Shown: piece after piece, positions 43,986 to 52,288 of the stretch | Layout of the letters: the number at the start of each line of letters is the position of its first letter | Position numbering within the stretch: the first letter of the stretch is position 1 | The notes under the pieces: model-generated | The model's database searches: none | Seen by the model: the letters and a program-made list of their open reading frames with translations, nothing else | What the model was told of the DNA's origin: nothing | Program-made: the position numbers and the translations under genes | Assembly: GCA_965230275.1 (NCBI GenBank) | Contig: CBDDKO010000001.1 | Location: 124,001 to 188,000, forward strand | DNA length: 64,000 nt | Source of the DNA: JAJRRS01 sp965230275 | GTDB taxonomy: Bacteria > Planctomycetota > Phycisphaerae > Phycisphaerales > Phycisphaeraceae | Direction of reading: 5' to 3'

Positions 43986-44762
43986 ATGCGCTCACTTCTA
44001 ACCGCTTGCTTACTCATCGTAGCGTTAACTTCCGTGACGGCTCACGCCGAAGTCACCACCATGCCGGTCCCCTACAACCACGACGGGATCGACTTTGAAG
44101 GCCACCTCGCGATCCCCGAAGGTGAAGCCAAGGGCGCGGTGCTGGTCGTGCATGAATGGTGGGGCATGAACGATTACGCCAAGCGGCGGGCGAACATGCT
44201 GGCCGAGATGGGGTACGTCGCGTTCGCGATTGACATGTACGGCAAGGGCAAGGTCACCGACAGCCCCCAACAAGCCGGGCAGTGGGCCGGTGCGGTGATG
44301 GGCGATCGTGAGCTTTACCGTTCGCGCGCGATGGCGGGCTTCAACGCCATCAAAGACACGCAATTCACCGACGGCCTGAAGTTCGCCGCGATCGGGTACT
44401 GCTTCGGCGGTACGACCGTGACCGAAATGGCCTACGCCGGGGCGGACCTCGAGGGCGTCGTCTCGTTCCACGGCAACCCAAGGCCCCCGCTTGAAACCGA
44501 CACGATCAAGGCGTCGATCCTGTTCGCTCATGGTGACGGCGACTTCCTCGTGCCCGACGAAAAACTCGACGCTGCGACCGACGCCCTCGACGCCATGGGC
44601 GCGGACTGGCTGCTGATCCGCTACGCCAAGGCGGAGCATGCCTTTAGCAACCCCGCCGCCGACGGCTACGACATCCCCGGTGTGAGCTACAACGAGAAGG
44701 CCGACCAACGCGCCTGGGCCCATATGCAGTCGTTCCTCGACGAGGTACTCGGGACCGAGTAA
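43986..44762 (+). CDS. Secreted dienelactone hydrolase-family protein
   Basis: Alpha/beta hydrolase of 258 residues from the ATG at 43986, with a signal peptide (cleavage after AHA, residue 21). Dienelactone hydrolase motifs: VLVVHEWWGMNDYAKRRA, the nucleophile Cys139 in GYCFGG, the Asp in FAHGDGDFLVPDEKLD and the His in AEHAFSNP. The family opens lactones or related esters; the substrate here is unknown. Signal peptide-bearing members are common in Planctomycetes. It precedes the next gene by 9 bp and is likely co-transcribed with it. Confidence 0.88.
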   Translation: MRSLLTACLLIVALTSVTAHAEVTTMPVPYNHDGIDFEGHLAIPEGEAKGAVLVVHEWWGMNDYAKRRANMLAEMGYVAFAIDMYGKGKVTDSPQQAGQWAGAVMGDRELYRSRAMAGFNAIKDTQFTDGLKFAAIGYCFGGTTVTEMAYAGADLEGVVSFHGNPRPPLETDTIKASILFAHGDGDFLVPDEKLDAATDALDAMGADWLLIRYAKAEHAFSNPAADGYDIPGVSYNEKADQRAWAHMQSFLDEVLGTE

Positions 44763-44771
44763 ATTAAGACC

Positions 44772-45980
44772 ATGACGGGGCAGACCAGCACATCCCGACC
44801 CGCGCCACGGATCACCTACATCGCCGGCGGCAAGCTCTACGTGGTGAGCCCGGACGGATCGAAGCGTGAAGTTACCAGCGACTTCGCACAGGGCCTGATC
44901 GACCGCGCCGAAGCGAGCCGGCAACGCAACGAATGGAAGTCCGGCTCCGTCGGGTGGAACGCCACCAGCGCCCCGCCGGAGCTTGTCTCACTAGGTATGG
45001 CCTACCAGGGCCAGCACGACCAGCGGCAGGTCAACATGATCACCGCCGTCCCGCTCGACGCCGACCGAATGCTCTACGCGCTGCAGACCGACGCGATCGG
45101 CGGGCTCTTCGAGTACACCCTCTCCAACGATGAAGAACGCCGACTCGTGCATCAGACCGAGTTCCGCGTCGGCGAACTGGACGCCCACCCCGATGACGAG
45201 AGGCTGATCGCCTCGCTGGCCTACCCCGACGGCTCAGCCAACCTCGCCACCATGAGGCCCGGCGGCGGGCGCACCGCCGAAATCACGGAAGGCGATTCCG
45301 TCGATCAGGCCCCGCGCTGGGCGCAGAACGATGACGACACCATCGTCTACCAGTCCGCCGGCATCGCCCGAGGGTATCACGGCGAGCTGATGGGTTTGTC
45401 TACTTTCCGGATCGAACAGCTCGACCTGACGCGCGGCGAACACCAGGTGCTGGCCGAATCCGACGAACACGACCTGCTCGCACCGCAGATGGACAAAGAC
45501 GGCACGCTCTACTACATCCGCCGGCCGCATGAAGAGCTATTTCCAAGGCCGACGTTGGCTAAGCAACTCAAGGACATCGCCTTGTTCCCGGTGCGCCTGT
45601 GTGTGGCGATCTTCTGGTTCCTCAACGCGTTCTCGATGCTCTTTGCCAAGAAGCCGCTGACTTCCGCCAGCGGCCCGAAGGTCGATGGGCAGACCACGCG
45701 GCAACTGGTGCTGTATGGCCGGGTCATCGAGGCACAGAAAGCCAGCCGCGGCCAGAAACAGGCCGGCCCAGCCGTCGTCCCCGATACATGGGAACTGGTC
45801 CGCCGTAACCCACAAGGTGAAGAAGCCGTCATCGCATCGGCCGTCGGCCACTACGACCTTGCACCCGACGGCGGCGTCATCTTCACCAACGGCGCGAAGG
45901 TGATCCACCAGGACCCCGACGGCACACAATCCGTGCTGATCAAGGACAGCCTCATCGAGCGCGTCGCCTACATCGGTTGA
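44772..45980 (+). CDS. Unknown protein with TolB-like propeller repeats and one internal membrane segment
   Basis: Protein of 402 residues. It begins with beta repeats of TolB/WD40-like type (ITYIAGGKLYVVSPDGSKREV; RLIASLAYPDGSANLATMRPGG; DDTIVYQSAGIARGY; DKDGTLYYIRRPHEE). At about residues 265-290 a hydrophobic segment (IALFPVRLCVAIFWFLNAFSMLF) interrupts the repeat block, and further beta repeats follow (GHYDLAPDGGVIFTNGAKV). No signal peptide. I do not recognise the family. A membrane helix in the middle of a propeller is odd and may anchor the repeats on one side of the membrane. Confidence 0.65.
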   Translation: MTGQTSTSRPAPRITYIAGGKLYVVSPDGSKREVTSDFAQGLIDRAEASRQRNEWKSGSVGWNATSAPPELVSLGMAYQGQHDQRQVNMITAVPLDADRMLYALQTDAIGGLFEYTLSNDEERRLVHQTEFRVGELDAHPDDERLIASLAYPDGSANLATMRPGGGRTAEITEGDSVDQAPRWAQNDDDTIVYQSAGIARGYHGELMGLSTFRIEQLDLTRGEHQVLAESDEHDLLAPQMDKDGTLYYIRRPHEELFPRPTLAKQLKDIALFPVRLCVAIFWFLNAFSMLFAKKPLTSASGPKVDGQTTRQLVLYGRVIEAQKASRGQKQAGPAVVPDTWELVRRNPQGEEAVIASAVGHYDLAPDGGVIFTNGAKVIHQDPDGTQSVLIKDSLIERVAYIG

Positions 45981-46054
45981 TTTACCGCACATACCCCCCC
46001 CACGCTCATACGTGTGGAACCCGCGAGCTTCGGACAACCCAAAGGAAACGGATC

Positions 46055-46735
46055 ATGAAACAAATCATCACCGCATTTTGCCTGCTCGCAACACTAGCCT
46101 TCTTACCCGGCTGCCAGTCCGTCACCAGCGACCACCTCATAGGCGAGGCTGTCAGTGTCGAAGCCGCCGAGGAGTTCAACGGCGTCTGGCGACTGGACGA
46201 CGGCATCTTCCTGATCCACCACGAAGAAGACGGGGGCCTTGCCGTCGCGGCCGTCGAATGGAGCGACGGTGAGTTCGAGCTCAACGAGTTCGAGGTCGTC
46301 CTGACGCGACATCATGACATGCTCTTCGCTCACCTGTTCGACGAAGAAGATGACCATGACAAGGACGAGGGGCACGACGACCACGGCGAGCATGATGACG
46401 ACGAGCACGGGCATAATCACGCGCATGACGACTCAGATCATGACGGTCACGAGCACGACGCTGATCACGATGATGAAGACCAGCCAATGCTGGTTCTGGG
46501 CATGGTGACGCATGGGCAGGATGACACGATTGTGATTTTCGCCGTGGACTTCGACGCATTCGCTCAGGCCATGGAAGACGGCAAGATCGAAGCCGCGCTA
46601 GAAGACGACGACAACACCCTGCACATCCAGGGTGAGAAGGAAGACCTGGACGCCCTGGTCGCCCCCGAGCAGTTTCATGAGCTGTTCCGCCTGACCGACC
46701 CCGGCGTCATGATCCGCGTCGGTGATGTGGATTGA
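46055..46735 (+). CDS. His/Asp-rich lipoprotein
   Basis: Protein of 226 residues from the ATG at 46055, preceded by AAAGGAAACG as ribosome binding site. The signal peptide ends in a lipobox LPGC (Cys20). After a small beta domain (FNGVWRLDDGIFLIHHEEDGG), residues about 98-145 are almost only His, Asp, Glu and Gly, a likely metal (zinc, nickel or copper) buffering loop. The C-terminal beta part follows. No known transporter domain is seen, so a binding or storage role is inferred. It is convergent with the porin gene. Confidence 0.7.
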   Translation: MKQIITAFCLLATLAFLPGCQSVTSDHLIGEAVSVEAAEEFNGVWRLDDGIFLIHHEEDGGLAVAAVEWSDGEFELNEFEVVLTRHHDMLFAHLFDEEDDHDKDEGHDDHGEHDDDEHGHNHAHDDSDHDGHEHDADHDDEDQPMLVLGMVTHGQDDTIVIFAVDFDAFAQAMEDGKIEAALEDDDNTLHIQGEKEDLDALVAPEQFHELFRLTDPGVMIRVGDVD

Positions 46736-46783
46736 GTGCATCCCGGCCTAGGTGAGCTTGGGCAACAAACCGTCGCCGCATAA

Positions 46784-48100
46784 TCAGAACGAGATCATCA
46801 CCTGCGCCCGCCCGGTGGTGGCCGAAAACTCAAGCGATTGGATCACGTCGAACGTGAACTTCGTAGCGTGGCCGCGCAGAAAGACATTCGTCCCGACGGT
46901 CAGTTGCTGGATATCGTTGGGATTGCCCGGCACGCTGGTCGCGGCCGATGATGAGTAAGCCACGTTGTCCTGATCTATCCACTCGTAGCGCGAGTACAGA
47001 TCGACCTTGTCGGGAACAATGAATACCCCGCCTTGAACCAGCAGGCCTTGCTGATCGGCTTCGGTGATGTTCGGGGAGCCGTTGGATTCGATGTGCCGGG
47101 CGGTGTACGCGCCCATCAGGTGCCAGCCATCCGATTCCATGCTCAGGTCCGCGGTGTACTTCAGGACGTCCGGTGTGGCTGTGCCGCTACCGGTCTCACC
47201 TTTATCAAACTGGACCGCCCCGCCGAGGAGCATGGCGAACCCGTCCCCGGCCCACCCGTGCGGGTCTTTGAGCTGTGCCCAATCTCCGGCGAGCTTCCAC
47301 TCACCCCGGACGCCCAGCGCAAAGTCGGTGTTATCTGCATCGAAGTCACGGTTCCAGCCGTACGCCCCATTGTGAACGGTCAGCGCCAGCCGTGTATCTT
47401 CGCCGTGCCTAACCAGCTTGACACCCTGGACGTACAGCGAGGTGAACGTTGAATGGATCGCAGACCGCTCAAGTAGCGGAAGCACTCGGGCGCTGGTCTG
47501 CCATTCCTTGCCAAACGGGGCCTTGATCTGGCCCGCGGTCACAGACCAGGCGTCATCGATCTGGTACTTGATAAACATCAATTCGGCCCGGACATTCCCG
47601 TCCGCCCGATTGACGGCCGGCATAATGAAGTAGGTGACCTTCGGCGAGCCGATGTGGCCGGTAAAAATCAAAGCTAACCGGCGGGTTGTGAAACCGGATT
47701 CTTCGTCATCGACAGCATCCGGGATATGACTAAAGAGGTAGCGGAACTGCATATAGCTGCAAATCTTCAGCAGGAACTGGCCATTGTCCCGGATCACAAA
47801 GCCGCCGTCGTAGGTGCAGTGAAGCTGTTCATCCAACAGCGACGCCCGGGTGTCCGCATCGGCCAGGACCTCCTCGATCAGGCCCCGGACCTCCTCGGCC
47901 CGTCGTTCATTCATCCACGGCTCGGCCTGATGGGCGCGCACCTGATCCAACTGGCTCTGCAGATCAGCCAATTCGGCCTGCATGGACTGCAGGCGCGGAT
48001 CGATATGGCCCGGTTCATGGTCAGCCACCGCGTTAACGGGGCTCAAAACCAGGCACAGGATGATGGAAAGGTAAGTTACGGTCAGGCGGGCTGAACTCAT
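46784..48100 (-). CDS. OprO/OprP-type outer-membrane porin
   Basis: Protein of 438 residues from the ATG at 48100, with a signal peptide (residues 1-26). A short coiled coil (about residues 40-65, LQSMQAELADLQSQLDQVRAHQ) precedes the barrel, as in phosphate-selective porin relatives. The barrel shows alternating patterns such as YMQFRYLF, RRLALIFTGHIGSPKVTYFIMPAV, FGKEWQTSARVLPLLERS, and ends in a terminal Phe (AQVMISF), the usual outer-membrane signal. Substrate unknown. It is divergent from the ABC-F gene (104 bp gap). Confidence 0.85.
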   Translation of the reverse strand: MSSARLTVTYLSIILCLVLSPVNAVADHEPGHIDPRLQSMQAELADLQSQLDQVRAHQAEPWMNERRAEEVRGLIEEVLADADTRASLLDEQLHCTYDGGFVIRDNGQFLLKICSYMQFRYLFSHIPDAVDDEESGFTTRRLALIFTGHIGSPKVTYFIMPAVNRADGNVRAELMFIKYQIDDAWSVTAGQIKAPFGKEWQTSARVLPLLERSAIHSTFTSLYVQGVKLVRHGEDTRLALTVHNGAYGWNRDFDADNTDFALGVRGEWKLAGDWAQLKDPHGWAGDGFAMLLGGAVQFDKGETGSGTATPDVLKYTADLSMESDGWHLMGAYTARHIESNGSPNITEADQQGLLVQGGVFIVPDKVDLYSRYEWIDQDNVAYSSSAATSVPGNPNDIQQLTVGTNVFLRGHATKFTFDVIQSLEFSATTGRAQVMISF

Positions 48101-48204
48101 AATTGAGAGTGTTATATCTTTATTTTGCCCGACCTGCAAAGTGCCCGCTCCCTACCTCAAATCCCCTGCCACCCCGCCTCGTTTCCTGCTACCTTACGTG
48201 GCTC

Positions 48205-50208
48205 ATGGCATTAGTCGGCGTATCCAATCTGGTGCTCAGTTTCGGCGACCGGCGCATCCTCGACGGCGTGAACCTCACCCTCGATGCCGGGCAGCACGTC
48301 GGCATGGTCGGCCGCAACGGCTGTGGCAAAAGCACGCTGATGAAGATGATCGCCGGCCACACCGCGGGCGCCGCGATCAAGCCCGACAGCGGCCAGATCC
48401 AGGTCGCCCGAGGCACCAGTGTCGGGTACCTCACCCAGGACCACGACCTGAATCCCGAGCACACCCTGCGTGAAGAGGCCGGCACTGCGCTGGCGGAACT
48501 CGCCGTCATCCAGGCTGAGATCGACGAGGTCAGCCACGCCATGGCCGAGGCCGAGGGCGATGAACTGGACAAGCTGCTCAAGCAGTACGAGCAACTGGAG
48601 GTCAAACTCCACGCCGCCGGGGGCTACTCCACTGATCACCTGATCGACCAGGTGCTGCACGGCCTGGGGATCACCGAAGACATGTTCAAGATCAAGGTCG
48701 CCGACCTGTCCGGTGGGCAGAAGGGCCGGCTCGCGCTGGCGAAGCTTCTGCTGTCGCACCCGGACGTGCTGCTGCTGGACGAGCCGACCAACCACCTGGA
48801 CATCGCCGGTCGGCAGTGGCTGGAGAGCTTCCTGGCGACCTATTCCGGTGCGGTGCTGATGGTCAGCCACGACCGCTGGATGCTGGACCGCGTGGTGACC
48901 AAGATCTATGAGATGGAAGACGGCCGGCTGATCGAATACCCCGGCAACTACCAGCAATACCGCGAACAGCGGGCCGAGCGCCACCTCGCCCAGCAGCGAG
49001 CTTTCGACAAGCAGCAGACCGCGATCAAGCAGGAGCAGGCCTTCATCGCCCGTTACAAAGCCGGTCAACGCGCCAAGCAGGCCAAGGGTCGGGAACGCAG
49101 GCTCGAACGGTTCAAGCGCGACGAAGCGATGGACCGCCCCATCGAGCTCGACACGATGAAGCTCACCTTCAAGCAAGGCCCGCGCTCCAGCGACAACGTC
49201 ATCATCACCCACGGCCTGGGGATGGCCTACGATACGCGCACACTTTTCAATAACCTGTCCATCAATATCAAGCGCGGCGACACGATCGGCATCATCGGGC
49301 CCAACGGCTCGGGCAAATCCACCATCGCGCGCTGCATGCTCGGCGAGCAGACCCCGACCTCCGGCGAAACCCGGATCGGCTCGCAGGTCAGCATCGGCCA
49401 CTACAAACAGACGCACGAACACCTGGACATGTCGCGCACGGTCATCGAGTACCTACGCCCGATCACGCCCAATCAGCTCGAACAGGAAGCCCGCGACCTG
49501 GCCGGCGCGTTCCTTTTTTCAGGCGATTCACAGGACAAACCGCTTGGGGTCTTGTCGGGTGGCGAGCGCAGCCGGGCCGTGCTTGCCGGGCTCGTCACCG
49601 GTGGGCACAACCTGCTGGTCCTCGACGAACCGACGAACCACCTGGACATCCCCAGCGCCGAACGACTTGAAAAAGCCCTACGCCGCTTCAGCGAACCCGC
49701 AACCGGCTACGGCCAGAACCGCAGCCCCGAGGGCACGCTGCTGATCATCAGCCACGACCGCATGCTGCTGGACAACCTCGCCGATCAGTTGCTCATCTTC
49801 GATGGTTTTGGCAACGTCAAACACTTCCTCGGCACGTACAGCGAATACATCGAAACACAGGACGCTGAGGTGATCGTCAAGGACGACACCGAAACAGTCA
49901 AGAAGAAGCCGGACAAACCCAAGAACAGCAAGCCCCCCACCGCTGCGAAAAAGAACAACCAGAAGAAAAAGGCTTCCGGGGGGCCAAAGCGCAAGAAGTC
50001 TCGCTTCTCACACATGAGCCAATCCAAACTCGAAGCAGCCATTGAGCAGGCCGAGGCCAAGCTGGCTGAGCTGGACGCCCAACTGATCGATCCCGAGGTA
50101 TACAAAGACCATAAACGCTTCAGCGAACTTCAAGACGAACGCGAAAAGGTCCAGACCGAGCTGACACCGATGGAAGAAGAGTGGATGCAGCGCGCGGATG
50201 AAGGCTAA
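48205..50208 (+). CDS. ABC-F family ATPase (Uup/EttA-like)
   Basis: Protein of 667 residues from the ATG at 48205 (MALVGVSNLVLSFGD). Two ABC domains: Walker A GRNGCGKSTLM and GPNGSGKSTIA, signatures LSGGQKGRLALAKLLL and LSGGERSRAVLAGL, Walker B LLLDEPTNHLDI and LVLDEPTNHLDI. No membrane segments. The linker contains the arm region (QQRAFDKQQTAIKQEQAFIARYKAG). The C-terminal tail is a Lys-rich linker followed by a coiled coil (KLEAAIEQAEAKLAELDAQLIDPEVYKD), as in Uup. ABC-F proteins act on the ribosome E site. An 11-copy heptamer array starts directly after the stop. Confidence 0.93.
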   Translation: MALVGVSNLVLSFGDRRILDGVNLTLDAGQHVGMVGRNGCGKSTLMKMIAGHTAGAAIKPDSGQIQVARGTSVGYLTQDHDLNPEHTLREEAGTALAELAVIQAEIDEVSHAMAEAEGDELDKLLKQYEQLEVKLHAAGGYSTDHLIDQVLHGLGITEDMFKIKVADLSGGQKGRLALAKLLLSHPDVLLLDEPTNHLDIAGRQWLESFLATYSGAVLMVSHDRWMLDRVVTKIYEMEDGRLIEYPGNYQQYREQRAERHLAQQRAFDKQQTAIKQEQAFIARYKAGQRAKQAKGRERRLERFKRDEAMDRPIELDTMKLTFKQGPRSSDNVIITHGLGMAYDTRTLFNNLSINIKRGDTIGIIGPNGSGKSTIARCMLGEQTPTSGETRIGSQVSIGHYKQTHEHLDMSRTVIEYLRPITPNQLEQEARDLAGAFLFSGDSQDKPLGVLSGGERSRAVLAGLVTGGHNLLVLDEPTNHLDIPSAERLEKALRRFSEPATGYGQNRSPEGTLLIISHDRMLLDNLADQLLIFDGFGNVKHFLGTYSEYIETQDAEVIVKDDTETVKKKPDKPKNSKPPTAAKKNNQKKKASGGPKRKKSRFSHMSQSKLEAAIEQAEAKLAELDAQLIDPEVYKDHKRFSELQDEREKVQTELTPMEEEWMQRADEG

Positions 50209-50285
50209 GGATCGGGGATCGGGGATCGGGGATCGGGGATCGGGGATCGGGGATCGGGGATCGGGGATCGGGGATCGGGGATCGG
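50209..50285 (+). repeat. Eleven perfect 7-bp tandem repeats (GGATCGG)
   Basis: GGATCGG repeated 11 times without error (77 bp), beginning at the first base after the ABC-F stop codon. It sits between the ABC-F gene and the convergent HEAT-repeat lipoprotein gene. It is the longest and purest heptamer array in the window. Confidence 0.98.
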
Positions 50286-50342
50286 TTGGATTGTATGAAG
50301 CGCCGCGACCTGTCGCGGTAAGCTGATAGCGTACGCCTTCTC

Positions 50343-51179
50343 TTACACCCCGGAATCGTCGGCGGCTTGGCCGTTCATCCCCACCGGCGTCTTGGGGCTG
50401 ACCTGCTCGGGTGTGTCCCAGAACTTGATCTTGTCCAGCTGCCCGGGCGGCTCCTGGTACGGCATGTAGGTGTATTGACGCTGCTGCGCGAACAGGCCCG
50501 CGGGGTTGCCGTCGGCAAAGCCCATCCACGGCCCGCCGTCCGTGCCAAGCTCCTGCCCGGTCAACATCGCAAGCGAATCGGACGCCGATTGAACCACGCC
50601 GAAGTCGTTATCGGATAGCGCGCCGACCAGGGCGTTGAAGACCGACCGCATCGGGTACTGCCCGAGCGCCTGCGCCGCGGCGATCCTGACGTCGGCGTCC
50701 TCATCTTCAGCCAGCACATCCATCAGTGGCCTAACCGCGCTTTGGTGATGGATCTTCTGCAAAGCCTTGGCGGCCTCCCAACGGACAAAGCCGGTGTCGT
50801 CCTTGAGCAGCGCAATCATGGTGGGCGCGTCCTCAGTCGTGCCGTGCAAACCCAGGGCGTGGACGCAGGCCGCGCGGACCGTCGGGTCTTGATCGTCGAT
50901 CAGCAGCCGGTAGGTCCGGACGTACGGCTCTTCGTGCCCGAAGTGCGAACTTGATAACAGCGCCACGCTGCGGCGTCGCAGGTCGGCGTCGTAGACATTA
51001 AACGCCTCACGCGCCACCTCCGACGGGGTAGGCGGGACGATCGACTCGATCAAATCCGCAAACACATCGTTCTGGTTATTCGCCCCGGTGCAGCCGGTCA
51101 TCGATAGGCCGATGGCACAAAGGCCAAGTAGAACGGCAAGGCGGGCGGGCAGGATTTGGGGTATTCGTTTGGATTGCAT
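50343..51179 (-). CDS. HEAT-repeat lipoprotein
   Basis: Protein of 278 residues from the ATG at 51179, with a lipoprotein signal (lipobox MTGC, Cys30). HEAT/PBS-lyase-type repeats fill residues 60-190: DPTVRAACVHALGLHG, TGFVRWEAAKALQKIHHQSAVRPLMDVL, DADVRIAAAQALGQYPMRSVFNALVGAL, DFGVVQSASDSL. A Pro/Gln/Tyr-rich tail follows. It is probably a binding scaffold outside the cytoplasm. No enzyme motif is visible. Confidence 0.8.
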   Translation of the reverse strand: MQSKRIPQILPARLAVLLGLCAIGLSMTGCTGANNQNDVFADLIESIVPPTPSEVAREAFNVYDADLRRRSVALLSSSHFGHEEPYVRTYRLLIDDQDPTVRAACVHALGLHGTTEDAPTMIALLKDDTGFVRWEAAKALQKIHHQSAVRPLMDVLAEDEDADVRIAAAQALGQYPMRSVFNALVGALSDNDFGVVQSASDSLAMLTGQELGTDGGPWMGFADGNPAGLFAQQRQYTYMPYQEPPGQLDKIKFWDTPEQVSPKTPVGMNGQAADDSGV

Positions 51180-51290
51180 GAGGTTAAAGTGTATCGTGGG
51201 CCGATCGTTCCTGCATGGATATCGGACATTCGGCCAGAATGCCTTGACCGCCCCGCCGTACGCGGACCACCTGCCGGGAAAACCGAACGC

Positions 51291-52247
51291 ATGTCCCCAC
51301 CCTCGCATAAGTTCAGACACCTCTTGGCCTTGGCCCGGCCGGGGATGCTGGCGTCGCTGGTCAGCACCCTCTGGCTGATGACGTGCCTGGCGCTGTATCT
51401 CGAGCCCGAAAGCCGGCGCAACCCCGCCCTTGACGCGTTGGGCGTTGCCTGGTCGCTGCTGGTCACGGCCGCCATCGCCGTCGGTCTGGGCATATTCATG
51501 ATGGCATTCAATGACGCGTTAGACGCCCGGCATGACCGCGCGTTCGAGCCGGACCGCCCGATCCCCTCGGGCAAGATCAGCCAGCGCGCCGCCCTGAGCC
51601 TGGCGATGCTGGGGCTGCTGGTAGCCTTGGGGGCTTCGGTCACGCTCGGTACCTTGAGCATGATCATCGCGCTGATCAGCGTCGGGGCGATCGTCTTCTA
51701 CAACCTGGCCGGCCGGTTCGTCCCCGCCGTCGGGATTGTCACCCTCGCCCTGGCGCTCGCCGCCGCCGCGCTGATCCCCAACCCCAACCTCGTCTTCGCC
51801 TGGCCGATCCTGTTGCTGATGACCCACGCCATCGCCGCAGGCACACTCCGGCATTACCTCGCCGCCAAACGCCCCGCGATCTCGCCGATCAACGGCTGGG
51901 GGATACTGATCGGCTGGGCGTTCTGGAGCCTGGTCGTCCTCATGCTCATCCGTGTGCGCGGCGACGGCATCGAGCACACCGGGACAGGGCTCATCTGGAT
52001 CGGGCCTGCGATTGCGTTGTTGTTGTTCACGCTACTCGTCTGGCTGATGCTCGGCCCCGCCGCGATACACCCGCGCAACCGCCGCGCAACCGCCAAACGA
52101 TTCACCAACCTGGCCACCACCTGGCTGATCGTCTTCAACGCCGGTTGGCTCTTCGCCGCCGGGCTCTGGTGGCAGGGCTTGTTGGTCCTGGCGCTACTCA
52201 TGCTTGCTGTGACCAACCCGTCTCCGGATGCAACGAAACCGGCCTGA
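51291..52247 (+). CDS. UbiA-family prenyltransferase
   Basis: Integral membrane protein of 318 residues with about nine hydrophobic segments. The prenyl-diphosphate-binding motif appears as NDALDARHDRAFEPDRPIPSG, the UbiA NDxxDxxxD variant followed by the DRPIPSG box. A second Asp-rich motif is not clear. The family attaches prenyl chains to aromatic or other acceptors (quinones, lipids, heme). The acceptor cannot be told here. It starts 111 bp after the divergent lipoprotein gene. Confidence 0.85.
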   Translation: MSPPSHKFRHLLALARPGMLASLVSTLWLMTCLALYLEPESRRNPALDALGVAWSLLVTAAIAVGLGIFMMAFNDALDARHDRAFEPDRPIPSGKISQRAALSLAMLGLLVALGASVTLGTLSMIIALISVGAIVFYNLAGRFVPAVGIVTLALALAAAALIPNPNLVFAWPILLLMTHAIAAGTLRHYLAAKRPAISPINGWGILIGWAFWSLVVLMLIRVRGDGIEHTGTGLIWIGPAIALLLFTLLVWLMLGPAAIHPRNRRATAKRFTNLATTWLIVFNAGWLFAAGLWWQGLLVLALLMLAVTNPSPDATKPA

Positions 52248-52288
52248 TAACCCAGTCAACCGGGCCCGCTTGATTCTCGATTCAGCGC

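Noticed and set aside
48211..49422. Minus-strand frame opposite the ABC-F gene
   Set aside because: Antisense to clear ABC motifs; no start context or domain.
50209..50285. CRISPR array
   Set aside because: Units are 7 bp with no spacers.
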